From positions 1 through 5,645 of the forward strand of contig JAHFUU010000202.1 in the NCBI GenBank assembly GCA_023264915.1: DNA of 5,645 bases, given 5' to 3'. This DNA comes from Microthrixaceae bacterium. GTDB taxonomy: Bacteria > Actinomycetota > Acidimicrobiia > Acidimicrobiales > Acidimicrobilacustridaceae. The position numbers and the translations under genes are program-made. Of this stretch, positions 1 through 5,645 are shown in pieces. A model generated the notes under the pieces. That model had not been told where the DNA came from. It saw only the letters and a program-made list of their open reading frames with translations, and made no database searches. Within the stretch, counting starts at the first letter, position 1; every line of letters begins with the position of its first letter.

Positions 1-907
1 CGGATCCCCCGAAGCTGGAGATGTAGCCCCACCCGTCCTCCTTCAGCCAGCTGCCGGCCTTGCCACTGACGAGCGCGGCCGAGATCGGATAGATGCCGCC
101 CGAGAGCCCCTTGCCGGTGACCAGGATGTCCGGCTCGGTCTCGAAGCCCTCGATGGCCCAGATGTGCCCGCTGCGCCCGAGCCCCGTCTGAACCTCGTCA
201 GCCACGAGGAGGGCCCCATGGCGATCACACAGCTCGCGCACGGCCGGGTAGAACCCAGGAGGTGGCGGCAAGAAGCCGGCAGTTGCCGGGATCACCTCGG
301 CCAGCACCGCAGCGACCTCTCCCTTGCTGAGGACCTGCTCGAGAGCGTCCGTGTCGCCATAGGGGACCGTGCACAGGTCGTCCGGCTCATCGCTCAGGAA
401 GTCTCTCGCGGTGGTTGGGTCACCAGCTGCCCCTGAAAGCCCGCTCCTCCCGTGGAACGCGCAGTCCCATGCGACGATGCCTCGCCTGCCGGTGGCTCGC
501 CGGGCCGACTTGATCGCCAGGTCGATGGCTTCGCTCCCAGACGGCGCGAACACGACCCGCTCGAACTGGTCGCCCGGCGCGACGGCGAGCAGCTCATCCG
601 CCAGGGAGACCTTGGGAACCGACGGGAAGTGATGGTTGCCGATATCATAGGTTCTCGAAGCGTCTATGAGCGCCTTGACAACGTCGGGGTTGCGGTGGCC
701 CAGGTTGAAGACGCCGCCGTTCAGGTGCAGGTCGTACAGCTCGTGGCCGTCCAGGTCCCAGAAGCGGTACCCCTCACGGCGGTCGATGATCAAGGGAACG
801 CCGATCGCGGTGAGCGTATCGACGCGGTTGGCGGCGAGCATCCGGTGAGCAGCTCTCAGCACTCCGGCTTTGCTGTCTGAAACGCCAGGGGGTGGTTCGT
901 AGGCCAT
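1..907 (-). CDS. Class III PLP-dependent aminotransferase, N-terminal part (cut by left window edge)
   Basis: The reading frame runs uninterrupted for 302 codons from an ATG at 907 to the left edge, so roughly the last 100-140 residues expected for the family (usually 400-450) lie outside. Seen in the protein: an N-terminal substrate-side motif (FWDLDGHELYDLHLNGG, about residues 49-65), HRNPDVV (71-77), the PLP-phosphate-binding SGSEAID (123-129), the FHGRSG segment (151-156), the cofactor-binding ADEVQTGLGRSG (236-247, Asp237 for the pyridine nitrogen) and VTGKGLSGG (263-271), where Lys266 should form the Schiff base with PLP. This is the fold of acetylornithine, 4-aminobutyrate and omega-amino acid aminotransferases and of glutamate-1-semialdehyde aminomutase. 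The amino donor cannot be assigned from the sequence. No strong Shine-Dalgarno sequence precedes the ATG; an overlapping ATG at 915 is in another frame. The gene is divergent from the protease and on the same strand as the oxidase-ETF operon, but probably has its own promoter. Confidence 0.9.
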   Translation of the reverse strand, partial: MAYEPPPGVSDSKAGVLRAAHRMLAANRVDTLTAIGVPLIIDRREGYRFWDLDGHELYDLHLNGGVFNLGHRNPDVVKALIDASRTYDIGNHHFPSVPKVSLADELLAVAPGDQFERVVFAPSGSEAIDLAIKSARRATGRRGIVAWDCAFHGRSGLSGAAGDPTTARDFLSDEPDDLCTVPYGDTDALEQVLSKGEVAAVLAEVIPATAGFLPPPPGFYPAVRELCDRHGALLVADEVQTGLGRSGHIWAIEGFETEPDILVTGKGLSGGIYPISAALVSGKAGSWLKEDGWGYISSFGGS

Positions 908-927
908 CGTGCCATCTTGCCAGTTCC

Positions 928-945
928 CGCCGGCGCCTCCCGGCG
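928..945 (-). other. GC-rich hairpin upstream of the aminotransferase start
   Basis: A perfect 6-bp stem, CGCCGG/CCGGCG, closes a 6-nt loop. Read on the minus strand the loop is GAGGCG, so a Shine-Dalgarno-like GAGG would sit in the loop. It lies about 28 nt before the ATG at 907, too far to be that start's ribosome site. It could be a 5'-UTR structure, or a chance product of high GC content. Only the base pairing is certain. Confidence 0.25.
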
Positions 946-958
946 AACCCCCGCTCTT

Positions 959-964
959 TAGGTT
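959..964 (+). promoter_or_regulatory. Possible -10 box (TAGGTT) for the protease gene
   Basis: TAGGTT fits the loose TAnnnT / TAGGnT pattern frequent in actinobacterial -10 elements and would place a transcript start near 970, giving a leader of about 43 nt before the GTG at 1014. The region 17-18 nt upstream is CCTCCC, with no recognisable -35, so support is weak. It is the AT-richest part of the divergent gap. Confidence 0.25.
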
Positions 965-987
965 GTTCTTCAACTCCAAGTGAACAA
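963..987. promoter_or_regulatory. Inverted repeat TTGTTC-N13-GAACAA, candidate operator
   Basis: Perfect 6-bp arms (963-968 and 982-987) have their centres 19 bp apart, about two helical turns, as expected for a dimeric regulator binding one face of the DNA. The repeat sits between the divergent aminotransferase and protease genes and overlaps the putative -10/start region of the protease, where a bound protein could control one or both genes. The regulator is unknown. A chance 6-bp match is possible, although AT-rich arms are less expected in this GC-rich DNA. Confidence 0.3.
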
Positions 988-1013
988 TCGCCTGTGACCC
1001 CTCGAAACGGACC

Positions 1014-2573
1014 GTGAGACGCGTCGTGCCAAACCCTGCCGATCCAACACTCCCGGACACCCCCACGTTGCCTCAAGCCCTCGCCCAGGCGCAGCCTTCC
1101 CTGAGTGGGCCGGCCGTGGGCCCCGTGACCGTGGTCCAACCTCGGTCTCGCCAGGCCGAACCTCAGTGGGGTCGATCCCGGGCTCAGGCCCAGAGTGGTT
1201 GGGCGGCCGGATGGGAGGCTCCGATGCCGGAGTCACCGCCAGTCCAGGCGTGGCCTCCCCGTCGTGTTCCGACCGCTGCCGGCTCCCCGCCCCCCGGCCT
1301 GCCGCCCCGGTTGCCGCCATCGGGTGGATGGTCCTCGCAACCTTGGCCGCACCAGCTGCCACCCAGGGCTCGCCGTTCCAGAACAGGGATCGCCGTCGCC
1401 GCCTTCTTGGCATTGACCCTGCTGGCTGCTGCTACCGGCGGGCTGGTCCTCGCGGGACAGAAGGCATCGCTCCTGGACGGCGATAGGACAGGCGTGCGGA
1501 GGCCTCTCGTTCCAGCTCCGGAACAGCAGGATCGTGCGCCTCATGGCCCGGGCAACTCGGTGCCTGACCGCCCGAGCCCGCCGAGCACCGAATCGGGCTC
1601 GGGCGCCACTGACTGGAGCTCGATCGTGGACGGGGTCAACGGTGGCATCGTGGACATCGTGAGCCTGATGCCTGGCGGCGTTGGTGCAGGCACGGGTTTC
1701 GTGATCACCGACACCGGCGAGGTTCTCACCAACAACCACGTCGTCGACGGGGCAGAACGAATCGAGGTGACAGTGGTGACGACCGGAGTCAGCTACCCGG
1801 CGTCGGTGTTTGGCACAGACCCTTCCCATGACGTGGCCCTGCTGCGCATCGAAGGCGTGTCGGGCATGGTGACGGTCAGCATCGGAGACTCCGACGCCGT
1901 TCGGGTCGACGACGAGGTGGCAGCCATCGGCAACGCCGGAGGGCGGGGTGGGACCCCGACGGTGTCTCCCGGCAGGGTCGCCGACCTCCACCAGACGATC
2001 ACGGCGTCAGACCCGGCCGACGGCACGACCCAGCGACTCACTGACATGATCCAGATCGCCGCGAGCGTCCAGTCTGGTCAGTCCGGCGGCCCGGTCGTAG
2101 GCACTGACGGCAAGGTCGTCGGCATGACGAGTGCAGCATCGGTCAGCCGTGGTCAGCGTTCGCGGACCGCAGCTCAGGAGGCGTTTGCCATACCGATCAA
2201 CCGTGCGGCGGCGATAGCGCAGCAACTCCGGTCCAGCTCGGGTGGCCAGGAACCGACGACGCGGTCCACGCCGTCCACGCGGTCGACACCGTCCACCCGG
2301 GTGGATCCCAACCGGGGGTTCCTCGGGGTGCAGACCCAGCAGGGACCCAGGGCCGGAGCATCGGTCGTCGGCGTACAGCCCGACAGCCCGGCAGCCAAGG
2401 CGGGGATCCGCAAGGGAGACCTCATCACTGCTATCGATGGAACAACCGTCGAGTCGCCGGCCGCGCTCCTGTCGGCGTTGCAGCAGCATCGGCGGGGTGA
2501 TGACGTAGCTGTCTCGTGGCTTGGCAGCGACGGCCGGAAGCATGAGGCGGCGGTGACTCTCGCTTCGCCGTGA
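1014..2573 (+). CDS. Membrane-anchored HtrA/DegP-family serine protease (S1C) with PDZ domain
   Basis: 519 residues from GTG 1014; GTG 1026 is a possible alternative start and neither has a strong ribosome site. A Pro/Ala/Trp/Arg-rich tail (1-120) ends in the basic RARRSRTG. One hydrophobic segment follows (about 125-148), and the positive-inside rule puts the tail in the cytoplasm and the protease outside. After a Pro/Ser-rich linker (150-200) comes a trypsin-fold protease with the full triad: His242 in TNNHVV, Asp273 in PSHDVALL and Ser357 in SGQSGGPVV. A Thr/Ser/Pro/Arg hinge (416-429) leads to a PDZ domain (about 434-517) with the ligand-binding GFLGVQ strand and SPAAKAGIRKGDLITAIDG. The order matches mycobacterial PepD/HtrA-like proteases, which degrade or refold damaged envelope proteins. 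An intact triad implies activity; the substrate is unknown. It stands alone on the plus strand, so no operon partner indicates a dedicated role. PepD-like is an inference from layout; the family call is secure. Confidence 0.95.
   Translation: MRRVVPNPADPTLPDTPTLPQALAQAQPSLSGPAVGPVTVVQPRSRQAEPQWGRSRAQAQSGWAAGWEAPMPESPPVQAWPPRRVPTAAGSPPPGLPPRLPPSGGWSSQPWPHQLPPRARRSRTGIAVAAFLALTLLAAATGGLVLAGQKASLLDGDRTGVRRPLVPAPEQQDRAPHGPGNSVPDRPSPPSTESGSGATDWSSIVDGVNGGIVDIVSLMPGGVGAGTGFVITDTGEVLTNNHVVDGAERIEVTVVTTGVSYPASVFGTDPSHDVALLRIEGVSGMVTVSIGDSDAVRVDDEVAAIGNAGGRGGTPTVSPGRVADLHQTITASDPADGTTQRLTDMIQIAASVQSGQSGGPVVGTDGKVVGMTSAASVSRGQRSRTAAQEAFAIPINRAAAIAQQLRSSSGGQEPTTRSTPSTRSTPSTRVDPNRGFLGVQTQQGPRAGASVVGVQPDSPAAKAGIRKGDLITAIDGTTVESPAALLSALQQHRRGDDVAVSWLGSDGRKHEAAVTLASP
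2259..2300 (+). repeat. In-frame 18-bp tandem repeat in the protease hinge (TRSTPS x2 plus TR)
   Basis: Two 18-bp units (2259-2276, 2277-2294) followed by a third-unit start encode TRSTPS, TRSTPS, TR between the protease and PDZ domains. The DNA copies differ at a few positions, so the duplication is not very recent. The unit length is a multiple of three, so copy-number change would lengthen or shorten the flexible hinge without breaking the frame. Confidence 0.75.
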
Positions 2574-2603
2574 CCACCCCGGCTCGAGCAAAGGCGGGAT
2601 GCC

Positions 2604-2639
2604 CCACAAATGTGGCCGGGAGCTCAGCCTGCCGGGCTG
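2604..2639. terminator. Two weak hairpins in the convergent gap, possible bidirectional terminator
   Basis: The gap between the protease stop (2573) and the etfB stop (2640) holds a near-palindrome CCACA-AA-TGTGG (2604-2615) and a 5-bp stem CAGCC/GGCTG with a 5-nt loop (2625-2639). Neither has a T-run on either side, so this is not a classical intrinsic terminator. Two convergent genes do need a transcription end here, and actinobacterial terminators often lack T-tracts. The role is inferred from position. Confidence 0.25.
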
Positions 2640-3707
2640 TCAGCGGTGAGTTTCGCTGGCCATGGAACCATCGAGTCGGAACTGCTCTCGGAGGATGCCG
2701 GCCAGCGCGATCCCCGCGCCTCGGGGATCGGTAGCCGCAACGAAACGGCAGTCGTGCTTGCTCTCGTTCAGGGCCAGGGCCACAAGGCGCGAGCTGGCGG
2801 GGCCCATCGATGAGTCCCACGCTGCTGATCCATCTGCAGGTGCCATCTCGGGTGACCAGACCGGCCTTCGTGGCGAGTCGATCCCGCCGGCCGGCGCGCC
2901 TGGTGGAGCTCCAGCCAGGTCGGACTCGTCGATGATCTCCAAGGGCTTGCCCCTGACCTTCATGACATCGGCCGCGGTGACCATCGGCAGATCTCCGGCC
3001 TCGCTGCTCACGGTCACCACAGCAGGGAGGTCGCAGGAGACGGTCTCAGTGCCCGAAGCCGTGAGCCGTTCGATCTCGAGGCCTCGGCCTTGACCACCAG
3101 CGCTGGCCGGAGCTATCGAACAGGCCAAGGTCACACAGGGCCAACCCATCCAGGCGGCGAGCAGGGTCCCCACTGTTCCCCTGTTGCTGTCAGCAGCCCG
3201 GCGGCCCGTGAGAACGACATCGGCAGCACCGGCATAGCCAACCAGCCCAGCGAGGCGCTCGACTGTGCTGGAGGGATCGATCAGATCATCGGGGCTCTCG
3301 TCCGCTTTGAGCGCTACGACCCTGTCGGCACCTGCGGCCAGCGCTCGGCGAAACAGGTTGGCCGAAGGGTTGGGCGCGACACTCACCACGGTGACCGATC
3401 CCCCCCAGCGGTCGCGCAGGCCAAGCGCGGCGTGCAAGGCGTTGTTGTCATAGGGGTTGAGAAGTGGCGGTGTACCAGGTGCGGTGACGGCCGGAGTTCT
3501 CAGGGTGCCGATCGACGGCCTGGTCAACTCCGGCTGGCTGCCCTCGAGGCCGGGGTCCTGGATCGAGCGGGACCGTGGCTGGACCTTCTGTGAAGGCCTG
3601 GACCCGGGCTTAGCGACCAGTGGGGCAGCGAGGCGGAGTGTCGAGGGTGGGGCCTCGGGGTCAAGGACCTGCTTCATGCACACGACGACATGTCGAGCCG
3701 CAGTCAT
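2640..3707 (-). CDS. etfB: Electron transfer flavoprotein beta subunit (EtfB/FixA), with two unusual inserts
   Basis: 355 residues; typical EtfB is about 250-260. With EtfA it forms a soluble heterodimeric flavoprotein that takes electrons from dehydrogenases. Family landmarks: VVVCMKQVLD at the N-terminus (7-16), LNPYDNNALHAAL (83-95), GGSVTVVSV (102-110), ALAAGADRVVAL (122-133), the signature-like DSNRGTVGTLLAAWMGWPCVT (residues 173-193, nucleotide-binding region) and a C-terminal arm (about 305-345) that in ETFs wraps onto the alpha subunit. Two Pro/Ser/Gly-rich stretches are extra: about 22-75, between the first strand and NPYD, and about 265-302, before the C-terminal arm. Start ATG 3707 overlaps the etfA stop as ATGA, and GGTGGGG (3713-3719) lies 5 nt upstream as a good ribosome site, so the two subunits are probably translationally coupled. 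Motifs alone do not tell me whether the beta subunit holds AMP (classical ETF) or a second FAD (bifurcating ETF). Confidence 0.9.
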   Translation of the reverse strand: MTAARHVVVCMKQVLDPEAPPSTLRLAAPLVAKPGSRPSQKVQPRSRSIQDPGLEGSQPELTRPSIGTLRTPAVTAPGTPPLLNPYDNNALHAALGLRDRWGGSVTVVSVAPNPSANLFRRALAAGADRVVALKADESPDDLIDPSSTVERLAGLVGYAGAADVVLTGRRAADSNRGTVGTLLAAWMGWPCVTLACSIAPASAGGQGRGLEIERLTASGTETVSCDLPAVVTVSSEAGDLPMVTAADVMKVRGKPLEIIDESDLAGAPPGAPAGGIDSPRRPVWSPEMAPADGSAAWDSSMGPASSRLVALALNESKHDCRFVAATDPRGAGIALAGILREQFRLDGSMASETHR

Positions 3708-4903
3708 GACGTCCCCACCCGGGTAGATCCTTGCTCCGATGGCCGAGCCTCGTCGTTCCCGCTCGCGACGACCACCTCCGGGCGGTCTGCTGTTCCGGGT
3801 ACGGCGGGTCTGTGGGTGAGGCCGGCGATCATGCCCGCAACGACCTCTCTCCAGTCACCGACGACCCCGACGTCTGCGTGCTCGAAGATCGCCGCATCCG
3901 CATCACGGTTTATCGCGACCACAAACCCTGAGCGGGACATCCCGGCCCTGTGCTGTATCGACCCGGATATCGCGACGGCAACATATAGCTCTGGCGCGAC
4001 CCGGTGACCGGTGATCCCTACCTGCAAGCCCCTGGGGACCCACCCGGTGTCACACGGCGGTCTCGAGGAGGCGAGGTCGGCTCCGAGCGCCTCGGCCAGC
4101 AGCGTCAGCTCGCCGAACCCCTCACTCCCGCCGATTCCGCGGCCACCCGCGACGATGCGGGTGGCCTCCTCGAGCGGGACGTCGCCGCCGCTTTCAGCGT
4201 TCTGGCTCGCCATCCATCGCATCTCGCCGCCATCATCGCTCGGATCGAGCTCAGCGCTGACGGGCTCGGCCGCCAGCACGACGGGCTTGGTGGCGCCCCT
4301 TGCGGGCCCTGGCCGATCGAAGCTGGCAACCACCCTCGTGCCCGTCACTTCGACGACCGCATCGACCGCTCCACCGAACAGCTTCACCCCGGCGATCCAA
4401 CGCTGTCTCCGGCCTTCAGGCGCTGTGTCGCCGCCGGTCGTCATGGGTTCTGTGATCGCTTCCAGCGAGTGGCACTCGGGGATCGCGGCTGCCCTGAGCT
4501 CACCTGCGATCCGAGGCACCAGATCCTCCGCGTCGAGGCCTGCCTCCACGACCACCGCCTTGGCATGCGTCCTGGCTGCGAGGCCGGCGACCAGCAGCCC
4601 GGTCCGGTCAGACGTCAAGGGCTCGGCAGCGACGGCCGCCTCGACGCTGCACGGATCGAAGGTATCGGGTCCGGACATGGGGAGGATCAGATGATCAGGA
4701 AGTGCCGACGGCGTCTCGTCGGCCGTGGTGGCGTGGTTAGGGTCCGTTCGGACCAGGCCGACCAGCGTGACTGGTGACCCACCCAGCTCGCGGGCGGCTG
4801 TGATCGCCGCGGTCGCATCTGGCCCCAGCCGACCGACGCTGTCAGCCCAAGCCACGACGATCACATCCTCACCCATGGTCTGGTACCTCACATCCTCACC
4901 CAT
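3704..4903 (-). CDS. etfA: Electron transfer flavoprotein alpha subunit (EtfA/FixB), two possible starts
   Basis: 399 residues from ATG 4903 or 390 from ATG 4876; typical EtfA is about 315-325. Numbering here is from 4876. The N-terminal domain (VIVVAWADSVGRLGPDA, 5-21) resembles the ETF alpha Rossmann-like domain. The C-terminal FAD domain is very clear: GGRGIG (244-249, conserved Arg246), ASSRPPCDTGWVP (269-281), QVGITG (285-290), then LYVAVAISGSIQHRAGM (297-313) with His309, AINRD (321-325) and ADVGVVGD (334-341). These contact the FAD that shuttles electrons, and the LY...IQH...AIN block fits the family signature. The tail after about 352 is an extra Pro/Gly/Ser-rich stretch. The two ATGs have identical upstream sequence (GTGAGG about 9 nt before) because of a 27-bp tandem duplication. 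The 4903 start overlaps the oxidase stop by 8 nt; the 4876 start lies 19 nt after it. The longer form adds only MGEDVRYQT. The stop overlaps the etfB start by 4 nt. FAD-domain assignment is secure; the electron donor is inferred to be the upstream oxidase. Confidence 0.93.
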   Translation of the reverse strand: MGEDVRYQTMGEDVIVVAWADSVGRLGPDATAAITAARELGGSPVTLVGLVRTDPNHATTADETPSALPDHLILPMSGPDTFDPCSVEAAVAAEPLTSDRTGLLVAGLAARTHAKAVVVEAGLDAEDLVPRIAGELRAAAIPECHSLEAITEPMTTGGDTAPEGRRQRWIAGVKLFGGAVDAVVEVTGTRVVASFDRPGPARGATKPVVLAAEPVSAELDPSDDGGEMRWMASQNAESGGDVPLEEATRIVAGGRGIGGSEGFGELTLLAEALGADLASSRPPCDTGWVPRGLQVGITGHRVAPELYVAVAISGSIQHRAGMSRSGFVVAINRDADAAIFEHADVGVVGDWREVVAGMIAGLTHRPAVPGTADRPEVVVASGNDEARPSEQGSTRVGTS

Positions 4904-4919
4904 GGTCTGGTACCTCACA
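4861..4919. repeat. Perfect 27-bp tandem duplication across the oxidase/etfA junction
   Basis: Copies at 4861-4887 and 4888-4914 are identical, with 5 more matching bases to 4919. Each copy holds, on the minus strand, a GAGG ribosome-binding core (4886-4889, 4913-4916), then ATG 9 nt later (4876, 4903) and GGTGAGGATG. The unit is nine codons, so the etfA frame is preserved and the repeat reads VRYQTMGED twice. The copy nearer the oxidase encodes its last residues and supplies its stop (TGA, 4896-4898). Perfect identity points to a recent event or to an assembly artefact. Confidence 0.97.
4886..4889 (-). promoter_or_regulatory. etfA: Ribosome-binding core for the downstream etfA start (4876)
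   Basis: GAGG within GTGAGG lies 9 nt before ATG 4876. It is one of two identical copies; the other (4913-4916) serves ATG 4903. This site lies just beyond the oxidase stop codon, so ribosomes finishing the oxidase could reinitiate here or, at the overlapping start, a few bases back. Confidence 0.5.
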
Positions 4920-5645
4920 CCCCTCGCTGTTGATGAAGTACTTCGAGTCGGACAGGTCCTGCGGGTCAAAGGCTGTCTTCACGCGCCTTTGCCACAGGTG
5001 GTAGTCGCACATCGCCGGACCGAGGAAGTCGTGGGCGTAGGCACCAGCGAAGAACGAGAACCCGCCACCACCCAGCATCTTCTCGGCTATCGCTTCCATT
5101 GCCCGATCCGATAGGTCCTTCAGCTTCGCGTTCTGCTCCCGGTCGCGGTTGTCATAGAGGACCAGCTCCTCGGTGTGCGCGAACGCCCCGTTCTCGTAGA
5201 GGAGCGTGTGGGAGTTGTCGACCAGGTCATCCGCGCAGGCACCTTCCTCGATGAAGGCGGCCTTGAGCTCCTCGCCTTCGACGGCCTGGCGCATCGCGGA
5301 CGCGATGGACTCATCCCCACCCATCGTCGAGTAGAAGTTCCCCGTCGGGCGGAACATCCCTGGGGCGAGGGAGTTGCGCACCAGCATCCACCACAGAGCG
5401 CCCTTGCCCCGAGACATGAGGCTCGAGGCTTCCTGGATCGATCCGCCACTGGCCTCGACGATGTCTTCAAGGACGGCCACCTGGTACTCAAAGGACGCGT
5501 CCGAGGTTCCCTGCAAGACCACGATGAACTGGTTCTCGAGACCGCGGATCATCTCGCGCGGGTCCGGGTTGTCGCGCACCATGCGAAACGTCGCGGGTTC
5601 CGAGATGGCCATCGCCAGCCCCGGTGCGACCTTCAGTTGCAGGTA
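4896..5645 (-). CDS. FAD-linked oxidase/dehydrogenase, C-terminal 249 residues (cut by right window edge)
   Basis: The frame is open from the right edge to TGA at 4896, so the N-terminus, including any FAD-binding PCMH domain, is outside; an internal Met at 5612 is not the start. What is visible resembles the C-terminal substrate/cap domain of VAO/PCMH flavoproteins such as GlcD-type hydroxyacid dehydrogenases and 4-cresol/vanillyl-alcohol oxidases: an alpha/beta segment with QFIVVLQGTSDASFEYQVAVLEDIVEASGG, a central FRPTGNFYSTMGGDES segment, a glycine run GGGGFSFFAGAY, and the ending WQRRVKTAFDPQDLSDSKYF. The ending matches the 'hKxxhDPxxl' close typical of these enzymes. The family has FAD on an N-terminal domain not seen here. 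Being first in an apparent operon with etfA and etfB suggests it passes electrons from its substrate to this ETF rather than to oxygen, as the lactate dehydrogenase-ETF complex LctBCD does. The substrate is unknown, and family assignment from half a protein is moderate. Confidence 0.65.
   Translation of the reverse strand, partial: YLQLKVAPGLAMAISEPATFRMVRDNPDPREMIRGLENQFIVVLQGTSDASFEYQVAVLEDIVEASGGSIQEASSLMSRGKGALWWMLVRNSLAPGMFRPTGNFYSTMGGDESIASAMRQAVEGEELKAAFIEEGACADDLVDNSHTLLYENGAFAHTEELVLYDNRDREQNAKLKDLSDRAMEAIAEKMLGGGGFSFFAGAYAHDFLGPAMCDYHLWQRRVKTAFDPQDLSDSKYFINSEGCEVPDHG

Noticed and set aside
452..880. 142-residue plus-strand frame near the left edge
   Set aside because: It is antisense to the aminotransferase, whose minus-strand frame carries the PLP motifs throughout.
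963..988. TTGTTC as a -35 box for the protease, with AACAAT as -10
   Set aside because: The spacing is only 14 bp, too short for a normal promoter. The pair is better described as an inverted repeat.
1233..1991. 252-residue open frame on the minus strand
   Set aside because: It is antisense to the HtrA-type protease, has no family motif, and is rich in His/Arg as expected of a shadow frame.
2007..2609. 200-residue minus-strand frame across the protease 3' end
   Set aside because: It is antisense to the protease Ser/PDZ region and shows no domain or plausible ribosome site.
4004..4777. 257-residue open frame on the plus strand, with a second long frame (4011-4694) beside it
   Set aside because: Both are antisense to etfA, whose protein carries full ETF motifs. 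The translations show no recognisable domain. Long antisense frames are expected in GC-rich coding DNA.
4904..4969. Upstream ATG at 4969 giving a longer EtfA
   Set aside because: It would overlap the oxidase coding sequence by 74 nt, and the added residues are Thr/Arg/Ser-rich with no ETF similarity. The two ATGs at 4903 and 4876 have the ribosome-site context and lead directly into the ETF fold.
5570..5612. ATG at 5612 as the real start of the FAD-linked oxidase
   Set aside because: The frame continues open to the window edge with a protein-like sequence (YLQLKVAPGLA), and 238 residues would lack the FAD-binding domain. The gene is best read as cut by the edge.

Overview
The window is very GC-rich and almost fully coding. 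Its serine protease has the layout common in Actinobacteria: a long proline-rich cytoplasmic tail, one membrane anchor, then an extracytoplasmic protease-PDZ unit. Together these suggest a high-GC actinobacterium (Actinomycetota), but I cannot place it lower than that. There are no RNA genes, insertion sequences, CRISPR arrays or phage genes that I can see.

Layout. (1) Positions 1-907, minus strand: N-terminal three quarters of a class III PLP-dependent aminotransferase, cut by the left edge. (2) 908-1013: divergent intergenic region with a TTGTTC/GAACAA inverted repeat, a possible actinobacterial -10 box and a GC-rich hairpin. (3) 1014-2573, plus strand: membrane-anchored HtrA/DegP-type serine protease with one PDZ domain. 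(4) 2574-2639: short convergent gap with two weak hairpins. (5) 2640-5645, minus strand: an apparent three-gene operon, transcribed as FAD-linked oxidase (C-terminal part only) > etfA/fixB > etfB/fixA. The genes overlap or touch: 8 nt (or a 19-nt gap, depending on the start) between oxidase and etfA, and a 4-nt ATGA overlap between etfA and etfB.

How the genes fit together. The best reading is a redox module. The flavin-dependent dehydrogenase/oxidase would remove electrons from an unidentified organic substrate and pass them to its own electron transfer flavoprotein, EtfAB. Both ETF subunits keep the recognisable family motifs but are longer than usual, with proline/glycine-rich inserts in EtfB and a C-terminal tail on EtfA. 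The same-strand aminotransferase could belong to the same catabolic route, but a protease gene on the opposite strand separates it, so this is only a suggestion. The protease looks like an independent envelope quality-control gene.

The most distinctive sequence feature is a perfect 27-bp tandem duplication exactly over the oxidase/etfA junction (4861-4914). It copies the Shine-Dalgarno-like sequence and the ATG in frame, so etfA has two equivalent start sites 27 nt apart and the oxidase stop codon is kept.
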